A DNA stretch of 64,000 bases from Silurus meridionalis (Eukaryota; Chordata; Actinopteri; Siluriformes; Siluridae), in contig NC_060886.1 in assembly GCF_014805685.1 (NCBI RefSeq), positions 24,911,608-24,975,607 of the forward strand. The letters are read 5' to 3'. The position numbers and the translations under genes were made by a program. The notes beneath the pieces were generated by a model. The model was given only the letters and a program-made list of their open reading frames with translations, searched no databases and had not been told where the DNA came from. The first letter of the stretch is position 1. Each line of letters starts with the position of its first letter. Below, piece after piece: positions 55,425 through 64,000 of the stretch.

Positions 55425-55535
55425 GGCACCAGTTTGATATGAGGGCCAAATGTGTAATCGGTGCCACCCGAGCCTTCACGTACGACACTCAGAACAGAAT
55501 AGATAACCAGGACTCAAGTGCAGACCCAGACATCA
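55425..55535 (+). pseudogene. gpd2: Relic exon of gpd2, diverged in the conserved NATGPFTD region
   Basis: A good acceptor (TTTTCTTTCACAG) is followed by a frame reading HQFDMRAKCVIGATRAFTYD and then TQNRIDNQDSSADPDIIV. Vertebrate GPD2 has (G)QEFDVRAKCVINATGPFTD and then RKMDDKDAAAICQPSAGVHI. The start is near-identical (FD.RAKCVI.AT), but the invariant GPFTD is changed to RAFTY, and the ICQPSAGVH portion is shortened by several codons. The entry phase (G|GG) matches the GPD2 exon junction. No donor or following exon was recognised. It is plus strand and lies in the correct order after the 44.3 kb relic. Confidence 0.75.
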
Positions 55536-55616
55536 TTGTATGCAGATACGTAATAAAGAAAAGTAGTAAATTAGAGTCTGTTGCTTCTTGTTTGTTCCTG
55601 TTTTAGATCATGGGAT

Positions 55617-55860
55617 AAAGTTTAAGTTCAAGTTGATTTTTATAGCGTTTTTCACACAGTCTCAAAGCAGCTTTAAGGAACTTAAGAATTAAAGTGAATG
55701 ATGTGTATTTATCCCTGATGAGAAGCCTGGGGCAACTGTGGCAAGGAAAAACTTAGATAAATGAGGTAGAAACCTTGAGAGGAACCAGACACAAAAGGGG
55801 AACCCATCCTCATTTGGGTGATATAAAGAGTGTGATTATAAATCTTGAAACATTACAAAA
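55617..55860 (+). repeat. Dispersed fish repeat (CTTGAGAGGAACCAGAC family)
   Basis: Contains CACAGTCTCAAAGCAGCTTT, GTGTATTTATCCCTGATGAG, GGTGGCAAGG-like GTGGCAAGGAAAAAC and ACCTTGAGAGGAACCAGACA in the order seen in a repeat common in otophysan fishes. It starts about 80 bases after the gpd2 relic exon. No coding potential. Confidence 0.5.
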
Positions 55861-56869
55861 CACCAGAGAGTGAGAACTAACATGAATCCCGGAGTCTGTG
55901 TGATTATAAATAATGTCCTTTCTACCGTCTTATACAGTCATTTGACTTTGTGGAACCAGGAGCTTCTGAGCAACTCATAAAATAGCTAAACATTTGAGAA
56001 CATCATAGATTTAACATCAACTCCTCCATGCCAGAGCCTTTTAAAATTTGAAGAGGTCCAATGTCAATAAAGTCATGGTGGAGTCATGGCATGCAATTAG
56101 AGATTAATTCTTCAGTTAAAAGGGCACTGATGATGCACCTTGTCAAAGTGTAATTGTCAACCACGCTCTGAAAATCGAGTCCTCTTACTTGTTTACCCAT
56201 GAGTCCATATCAGCATGGTCTAATACAAAAGGAAATGCTATTTTTAAGTATCTTGTACTGCACAAAATTCGAGTAGTAACCTGAATTAAATACATGAATT
56301 AATACACATGATTTATGTAAATTTCAGTGGACAAAAAAGTGTTACCACAGAAAAAAGTATTTATTAATATCTGCAAAAAGCGTTAAAATCTGTCAAATCT
56401 ACAGTGACAGGCAGTCAGGGCTAGCAAGGCATTCTATTCTCGCCTAAACATTATCACTTCCGTTTGATAAAATCTTTGTCCATGAAAATGTTTTCAATTA
56501 TTCTTAATAGTCTATTCTTTTCATTTCATGCATGTGGGCAGAGTGCAAGTTTAGGATGGAGCTTCTATCCAATCAAATTTCACCGTAAGGCCTTCAGAAA
56601 TGAATGAGAATGAAGCCGTTGTTTTAATCAGATTGCGAGCTGGAGTCACTGGGGCCATCTAAAAGGCGTCCAATCACGTTGGCAATTTCACATCCTTTGA
56701 TTCGCTGGTCAGAGATCGCACGAGTCAGAGCTCACAAACCGCATTTGTAGCAAACTGCACAAGAATTTAGAATAAATTAAGAATTTAGTTTAACTTAGTA
56801 GATGACTAGCGCTAAGAAATTACTGTGAAAATCGGGGCAAGACTGAATAAAGTTTTGGTCAAGAAACAA

Positions 56870-57440
56870 TGGGCTTAAATAAAACATTAGGAAACAAGGA
56901 ACAAATGAAAGCAATCACCTGATTCGGGTTTGTCACATGTATGTAAAGTTCATTCAAACAGAACCTGCTGCCAAATTGAAGAAAATAAGCAAAAAAAGGG
57001 TCACAAGCCAAGTAGACATACAGAATTTGGAACGCCATCAGGGTCAGAATCAGGGTAGATTGACAGAATTTTGAGAAACAGGCTGTAACTTGGATGAAGG
57101 AAAGAACAAGAGTCATCTTCGGAAAAGGAACAGGGCCAGTGTGAGACAGGCAATAAAACAAAAAATGCAAAGTAATAAAAAAAAAGAGCTGAGAATGCAA
57201 ACTCAGACAGAGGTTCTGGTATAGAATATATATCAAGGAGAAGGAACAGACCCAGATATTCACTAGACTGAACAAAAATAGGATCTGCCAAAGACTTTTG
57301 AGCAGAAACAGCAACATGCATAACAGTAAATAGCAAACCTAAATTAAGTAAAAACTTAAAAATATCATATGGCAGTGCTAGAAACAGCGACAGACCCAGA
57401 TGCTAGGAGAAGTGCAAAAACAACAACAAAAAAAACACAA
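56870..57440. repeat. Probable decayed composite repeat, purine-rich
   Basis: Repeated CAGACCCAGAT motifs (57249, 57393) and CAGGGTCAGAATCAGGG-like strings suggest a degraded dispersed repeat related in style to the 59.5 kb block. The antisense open frames here are long hydrophobic runs produced by A-rich sequence and are not credible proteins. Confidence 0.3.
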
Positions 57441-57609
57441 TACTAGACACTTTTAATTAATTTATGAACAAGTTCACAGAGCAGACAGAAGCAACAATTT
57501 GTCATTACAGGTTTACTATCCTAAAGGTTGCTGCAGAAAAGAATTCTGGCAATCTTATGCGGTGTGATGTTCTCCTGCCAGTGGATCAAGGGCCATATAA
57601 GTTGCTGGG

Positions 57610-57771
57610 GGAGCAGGGCTCCTGGAAGTTGATGGTGGAGCATGGATACTGGAAGCTGCTGGTGGAGCAGGGCTCCTGGAAGCTGCTGCTGGAGCAGCGC
57701 TCCTGGAGGTTGCTAGTGGAGCAGTGCTCCTTGAAGCTGCTGGTGGAGCAAGATTCTTGGAAGCTGCTTTT
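57610..57771 (+). repeat. 27-base minisatellite, six units
   Basis: Six head-to-tail units of GGAGCAGGGCTCCTGGAAGC plus CTGCTGGT-type ends. In one frame each unit gives nine residues of the form EQGSWKLLV. The units are diverged (up to about six changes) but keep length exactly, so the frame stays open by multiples of three. No conserved protein is recognised around it. Confidence 0.8.
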
Positions 57772-58374
57772 TTGTGTTCTTAGTGGTGATAAGGTAGGTG
57801 TTTTGGAAACTATTGTTTTAGCAGAGTTATTTTGTGAGGGACTTGTAGAACATGATCATGGAGGCTGGAATTGGAACAGGGTTTTTGAAAGCTGCTGACA
57901 GGCAGTTGAATCTGACTCACAGAAGACACTCAAGGTTCTTCTTCACACTAACAGTGCTTGATCATATTTAAGTTGGTTAGAATTATTGCCTTACTCAATA
58001 TATAAAGGAATACATGTTTTAAAAGGCTCCCAAAATCTTCTGTGCCTGTTCATAGGCAGATAAATCGTGACACTGTAGTTGACTTGTTTACATTTAAATT
58101 GACTCATTTGAGAAAGTTTCCTATCCAATGAATCAAAATTTGATTTAATATTTGATATATAATACAATTTTATAGCCCCTAGCATACAACCCTTTCTCAT
58201 CTGAAGATATTGTTCAATATTTGCTTAAAATAAAAAATAAATAAAAGTGTGTATTTCACCGAATTGCATTTTTTCAGTTGAATATTTGTGGTTTATTTTG
58301 TAAATAGTGAGTTTGTAAGAAAATGGGTGGGATAGATCTTGCAACTATAAATGGGCTTTTGCACTATTATTCTG

Positions 58375-58378
<4 letters not shown>

Positions 58379-58424
<46 letters not shown>
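58379..58424. repeat. ATT trinucleotide microsatellite
   Basis: About 15 units. Confidence 0.97.
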
Positions 58425-58425
<1 letters not shown>

Positions 58426-59130
58426 CATTTTAATATTATGCCAATTAACAATTTGCATTTGCAAAATCACCACAACTGTAAACGTGTCTAAGAGGAGTTT
58501 AATTGTATCCTAATTCCAGTTATCCCATTTACCTTTACTTAGTATAAGCATTTTTAAACAAAGCAGCAGATAAGCATAGGCAATGGCAGCCTTTTCCAGT
58601 CTATGGCCAAAGGCAGGTCCATCTGTCTGCCTACAGCACAAAATGAAGTCATCTCAGATTATGACTTCTGACAAGTGAAAACCCCTCTTGTATGAATCTA
58701 CATGTGAAAACAGGATTAAGCTATACTGGGAGTGTTAAGGGCTGCTGAGTTTCCTCTGGGGGTGAGATTATCCTGTGGGCTTAGTCCCAGGAGAAAACTC
58801 CTTTGCTTTTGTGGTTAAACAGCAGAGCACCTACATTAACCTGACCGGGAGAGATGCATGCTTTGGTATAAAAAAGAAAGAAAAAAATGAGCAAGAAGGT
58901 ATTCCTTTATGATTTTGAATATGAAAATATGCAGCAGTGGGTATAAGTGATATTATACCCACAATTTATTGTTTTTTTGTTTTGCATATGATTTGATAAC
59001 AGAAACTTTAATATTCGGACTTACATTTCTTGTATATTGTCATATCTAAAATATAGAAAACGTAGCATATTCTACAGATTTTATGATTTCATTGAGTGTA
59101 GATTTATCCATTACTAGAGACTCAAAGCAC

Positions 59131-59194
59131 CTTTGTACGTCGCTCTGTATAAGGGCGTCTGCTAAATGCCGCAAATGTAAATGTAAATGTAAAT
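59131..59194 (+). repeat. 3' tail of the same short dispersed element, copy B
   Basis: CTTTGTACGTCGCTCTGTAT then AAGGGCGTCTGCTAAATGCC and a short AAATGT repeat. It is less diverged from the consensus I recall than copy A. Confidence 0.55.
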
Positions 59195-59487
59195 TATTTC
59201 ATTTCCTATGTTGGGATTTTTTTCTCTGTAGAACTATTAACATATAAGCACACTAACTGATAACACTATCAGTTAGTACATAGTTAGTTAGTATATAGTA
59301 CATTATCTATTTTCTACCAAAGATGGCAAAAGTACACATATTCTTCACTTAAGTAGAAGTACATATACTCATGTTTTAAAATAATCTGGTAAATGGTGAA
59401 GTACTGACTACACTTTTTACTCAGGTTAAAGTAAAGAAGTCTGGGCTCTAACATACTTTAGTAAAAACTACTTAACTACAGTAACAA

Positions 59488-59920
59488 AGTGTCAGAATCT
59501 TGCAGGTGACTGGAGAGATTGCGGGTATGACTAGGTGACTGGGGAGACTGAAAGGGTAGGAGGACCCAAATGCAGGATGCACACAGGGTTAAGGAAAATA
59601 CAGGCTTTAATAAAGAAAGGTAACTGAGCAATGGGGCAGGGCAAAAACACAGTTCAATAAACAGTCCAGGGTCAAAACACAGGCAAACAGGGCAATGCAG
59701 GGAAAGACAAAACCAAACACAAACCGAAAATCCAGTCCAAAGTCAAATCTGAGCAGAGCAGAGCAGCCAGGGAACAAGAGCAGGAGCAGCCATTGTGGCA
59801 AGAGTATTCCCAGGGACTTTAAAAGCCAGTGAGATCATCTGGCTAAAGTATTTGGTGTCCTTAAATACTGGGAGGCACAGGAAAAACGACAAGATGGCCG
59901 TCGACCCGAAATAGCTTATT
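59488..59920. repeat. Decayed dispersed repeat with purine-rich CAGG motifs
   Basis: A CA/GA-rich block (GGAGGACCCAAATGCAGGAT, CAGGCTTTAATAAAGAAAGG, CAAGATGGCCGTCGACCCGA). It resembles, from memory, the flank of an LTR-type or composite fish repeat. No frame or long terminal repeat partner was found in the window. Confidence 0.35.
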
Positions 59921-60184
59921 GTTTTTCAACTATAGATCAGGAGTTCAAATCCCTTTTACCCTCAACTGGCCACTTAAATGCTTGCATTATTCCTGTTATC
60001 CACAGAAATGTATTTCCTGCCTGTTAGTGAATCAAAACATAACAGAGGATAATACATTTGTCCAGAGAGCTGAAGAGAGTTGGCTGTCTTATATACTTCT
60101 ATTCTCTCAGCAGAGGCTTCAGTAGCTCTGTTAGACTGATGTGTCTGTGTGTACTGTACTGAGTGCACTGGGAGTTAGGAGCAG

Positions 60185-60360
60185 GTAAAATGAACAGCTG
60201 GTGCATGTCTTCCCTGAACGCCGACTTATTGATCTAGCTGGAGTGCACTAATTGTTTCGAGGGTGCGAGATGTTTGCTGGGTAATTTGATTGATTAGGCC
60301 ACACACCACTCTAGTTATTACAGAAAGCCAACCCCATAATGGCCATCTCTAGGAGCATCA
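60185..60360. promoter_or_regulatory. Candidate conserved non-coding block
   Basis: GACTTATTGATCTAGCTGGA, GTGCACTAATTGTTTCGAGG and GGTAATTTGATTGATTAGGC; homeodomain-rich, no repeat signature. Confidence 0.3.
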
Positions 60361-62866
60361 CATACTCATAGTTTTCACTATAGTTACTTGTGTAATGTAA
60401 GTAATTTGATTAGAATTTAGGCTCTGTTGTTAGCCTAAAGACAAAAGCAATGTGACAGAATTCGGGTCAGGCACTTGTGGAAAATGGCTCACAGATACAG
60501 ACTGGTGTCGATGAAAATGTGTCACTTAGTGTATGCGTTTGAGTTCTTAGTGTCCAACATTGAGTTCAGTGGTTAAAGGTGAGTGACTGTTGGAATGACT
60601 GAATGATCCTGCTAATGTCCTGCAGTCATAGGCTAATTTGAAGCATGCTGCCTACAGTCAAAGAGAAAGACAATATTAGAGAGATTTATTTAGAGATTTA
60701 TTTTTAACTCAGCTTTAGGAAATAAAGAATAATTTACAATAAATTATTATTTTAGTGTAGTACTTAAAAAAAATTAAGTGTAAAAAATGGTGTTAAAAAA
60801 CAGTTCACCTTCATAAATAAAACAGATAGCATTTGTATAACACCACTTCAACATAAAAGTGCTCAAATCATTCATTGCTTTAAAGAAATCAGTCCCTTTT
60901 TCTCTTAGATTTTTTTCAGCTTATGTAGATAGTCGTTTTTCCTTCTCCTACAATGAAGCAGTTCCCATTTTTGCTTTTCTGCTTTTTTTGTAACCATTTG
61001 CAAAAATGAACCAAACCTGGGACCATGTTTCACCAAAAGAGATAAAAATAGTTTTCAGCAGCTCAAACGGAGGGTTAAGCCTTTTGCATAAAAAAAAAAA
61101 AAAAACAGTGAAAAACAGAATCTCTTACTTTTTCATTACAAAAGGGACTTTAAAACATCTGGATTTAACTTAAATTAAAACATTGACCCCCACTGCTCTA
61201 TGTACAATTCTCCACTGTAAATCACCCAATCTCTTCTAACTGCCATTTTACAGAACACTTTCCAGGTTGTGTCATCTCAAACACCAAGCTTTTCTCTCCA
61301 CACTGTATCTGCCTCCCGTTCAACTTTCTTTTGTCTACAGTTTTAACACGACATTTGTAGATTTCTTTACCTTTTGCTTCCCAAATAGGTAAATCATCTC
61401 CTTATCTAAGTTCATCTGTTGACAGTCTGCTGATCCATTTTTTGATGATGATTTTAATGATGTCCTCTGTGACCGTAGCCTGAGCTCCTCAGCCACCGTA
61501 CTTGTGTCTTTAAAATCCAGTCCTGCCGTGTCCACTAGTCTCTTCGGTGTTGTGAACGTTTTGCACTGTTTGCGAAGCCTGTCGAAATGTCTTTAGTGCC
61601 CGTTTTCCTCTCACTAAAGGCTCTTCCAGAAGCCAGTGTAGTGCGACAGCAGGGCCGTGGGATTAATGCTTAAGCTTTAAAAACACTCAGATCCAACCAT
61701 GTATTTTTGTATAGTTTGAAAGCAAAACATTGCAATTCTGCTCCTAATGTCTATTAGGCCTTGCGCTCTTTCCTCTATAGGGAGGAACAGGACACTCTAA
61801 GGAACCCAGTGTAGTTTATCCCAAATGTAACTAATGATCACTGTATATTTTCAACAAGGCCAGTAGGGGGCTCCAGGCAAGCTAGGCAGTGTTAAAGCTA
61901 CTAAGTTGTTTGTCACAATTACCCTCTTTTTCCAAGATTCACTCCAAATTTTTACAATTCTTAATTGAGGTATATTCCTAGATATTTAAATTCTCTTTTA
62001 GTCAATTTTAGTCCCCCTGCTAGCTTTGGTAACCCATACGATCAGTTGATTCTAAAAAAGGATTAAATTTAGTTTCTTTGTTTTTTTCTGTGTTCATCAC
62101 TTTCTGTTTCTCTGTTTATATCTTGTTCATTGCTCGATTCTAATTTTGCTTCCTGACTGTTTCGGATTTTTTCCTCTTTTTCTACTTCAACTAATCCCAT
62201 TTTCCTAGTTTATGGGGGACTAGTTGTTATCCGGACTGGAGTGAAACCTGAATGTCATTGCTGTCTGTTCTTGTGCACTCATCCTTATTTTGGTTATTAG
62301 CATGCTGTATGTCCTGTTCAGTGTTATCCTTAGCATTTACTTGTGGGTTTTCTGTTCCTATTTCCATGTTGTTTACTTCCTGATCAGTGTTTCCTGACCT
62401 TCTGTGTTATTTTCTTCTTCTTTAATTTCATCCTGTCCACTGGTATCAGTTTTATGAGAGGTACACTGCTTTACCAAACCTAGACAACTGTTTTGATAAC
62501 ACATCATTATCAGTAAATAGGGGTACATTATCAATAAATCTGGGTCGTTAGACAGGATAACTTTTTTCTTGGGAGTACTGAGGGAGAGCGCTTTAAACTA
62601 GGTGTCTTTTATCACAACCCTACTAGCAACCACAGACTCAATTTTGTGAACTTAATTTACGAACAACTAACTTAGGTACCGCTGAAGCACACTTTACAGA
62701 GCATGCGGCAGTCATTATCACATTAAAACCATGCTTTTGCATCGGGTTTGTAAACAGCATGACGCCAAAAAACAAGGTGTCTTTCATATCTTTTACACAC
62801 GGAAAAAGAAAAACACGAGACCTTCACTCACACCTTCACCACAGGCTCACCCGCCTGCTTCCTCAC
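60361..62866. other. Intergenic DNA without recognised features
   Basis: AT-rich, with short composition-driven frames only. No later gpd2 exon was recognised. Confidence 0.6.
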
Positions 62867-62873
62867 GCATGCA

Positions 62874-62951
<78 letters not shown>

Positions 62952-62955
62952 GAGA
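62867..62955. repeat. Compound CA-GA microsatellite
   Basis: CA units (62871-62890) pass directly into GA units with occasional AAAG interruptions. Confidence 0.97.
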
Positions 62956-63166
62956 TGTGTAAAAGGTGAGTGAGTAGTCCAGGGCGAAGGCTTATTCACC
63001 CCTCCATCCTTGTCTCTGAACATAGGGAGTGGAGTTCTCTCACTTTGAGATGACAGGATTGGAAGGATGGTTGCAGGCCAGTTTGACACTTTGTACAGGC
63101 GATAACACCCATGACTTGAGAGTGGCCTGGAGTGGACAGACCTCTTTACTGCTCACATGCCCTCCC

Positions 63167-63187
63167 ACACACACACACACACACACT
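63167..63187. repeat. Short CA microsatellite
   Basis: About ten units. Confidence 0.95.
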
Positions 63188-63799
63188 TCATATCACTGTC
63201 TCAAGGAGTGGATTTCTCTCTTGTTTCTCTGCCTCAGGCTGTTCCTTTCTTCTTACTCTCAGGGATGGACTCTGTCCACTTATGAATCATCTGCATTCAG
63301 CCGCTCAATAGCTAGATTGTACTGGAAATTAAAGTGGCCCGTATGTTCGGAGTTGTCTGTTCCGAAAACGCCTTTCTGAACTGCAACTCTGAACACATAG
63401 TTCTGTGTTTTCTTGCTTTTCTTTTTTTTTTTTTATAAATACTTTTTATGTAATCTAGAAGAGCAAAAATGGGCAATTCAATGTCTATCATAGAAACAAG
63501 TACCAAAATTATGAAAACTAATAAGAACTGAAACACTTCTGGTTGGTTAAAGAGTTAAATGTATTTGATCCATATACAATGTAGATAATTCTGAAGCAGT
63601 TTTTAATTTTATAACAGTTATAATATCATTTTTTTTATATTTTCAGGTATTAGAGGTTGTTATGATTGATGTATACCACTTGTGTGTCAACTTACCACCA
63701 ACGCTAATTTATCTGCTTGCAATTTGAGATCCTCATGTGCTATTTCTTTGTGTTCTGTGTTGTTGTTTTGTGAAGAATAGTATGTGGTACATCTTGGCC

Positions 63800-64000
63800 A
63801 GGGTCCCATTAAATGGTTGCTCTATAGTTAAAACATTGGACTCCATGGTTGAGACATTAATCAGAATGTTCTAATCAAAACATCACCAAGGAGATTTGAG
63901 CAACCTTAAGCCTAGGACAAATGTATATATAGTGGTGTTAGGACAATAACAGACAACACCCCTCAGAGGCATCCACAATCTAGATCTTCACACTGGATCT
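63800..64000. repeat. Probable dispersed repeat running off the window end
   Basis: The stretch with AAACATTGGACTCCATGGTT, CAAAACATCACCAAGGAGA and AGAGGCATCCACAATCTAGA resembles a repeat I recall from catfish and related fishes. It appears to continue beyond 64000, so its size is unknown. Confidence 0.3.

Noticed and set aside
56859..57317. 152-codon hydrophobic minus-strand frame
   Set aside because: Composition artefact of an A-rich plus strand within a probable decayed repeat; no membrane protein family recognised.
63045..63170. Frame with GDNTHDLRVAWSGQTSLLL, faintly like the later gpd2 exon containing RRGDVLAAWSGIRPLVTDP
   Set aside because: Order and strand fit, but similarity is limited to AWSG and scattered residues and needs several indels; not claimed as an exon.

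Overview
The window is vertebrate, almost certainly ray-finned fish, nuclear DNA. It is AT-rich, has very dense CA/GT, CT/GA, AT, ATT and tetranucleotide microsatellites, and carries decayed copies of repeats I recognise from fish genomes (Tc1/mariner-like transposase pieces, an RTE-type LINE tail, short elements with an AAATGT tail). The repeat mix suggests an otophysan fish such as a catfish or characin, but this is inference. Nothing bacterial, viral or organellar was seen.

The only gene that looks functional is nr4a2 (Nurr1, orphan nuclear receptor) on the minus strand, about 34.74 kb down to about 27.8 kb. Six coding exons (33645-32714, 32211-32082, 31956-31793, 31292-31090, 30371-30193, 29447-29191) join in phase with consensus splice sites. 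They follow two likely non-coding 5' exons and a CpG-rich promoter with CCAAT, E-box and CRE-like motifs. The first coding exon has an apparent one-base loss near 33371 (after codon 91). The rest of the reading frame is perfectly conserved, so this is either an assembly or sequencing error or a real null allele. I cannot tell whether this is nr4a2a or nr4a2b.

Right of the gene (about 35-64 kb), on the plus strand, are clear relics of gpd2 (mitochondrial glycerol-3-phosphate dehydrogenase). One is an exon at 44308-44425 with a one-base insertion in the GTSSRSTK-LIHGGVRYLQ region. A second, at 55425-55535, has lost key residues of the conserved NATGPFTD segment. A third, less certain, ends at 54014. 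In human, GPD2 lies next to NR4A2 in the same divergent orientation, so this looks like a fish ohnologue locus where the neighbour gene died while nr4a2 survived. Between the relics are non-repetitive, homeodomain-motif-rich blocks that may be nr4a2 enhancers.

Left of the gene (1-27.8 kb) is gene desert: microsatellites, a diverged 0.2-0.3 kb duplicated block with an internal GA repeat (4.79-5.0 kb and 7.87-8.1 kb), repeat relics, and several candidate conserved non-coding blocks, one holding a perfect NR4A binding octamer. All conservation claims rest on base composition, motifs and memory of gene families; no alignment was run.
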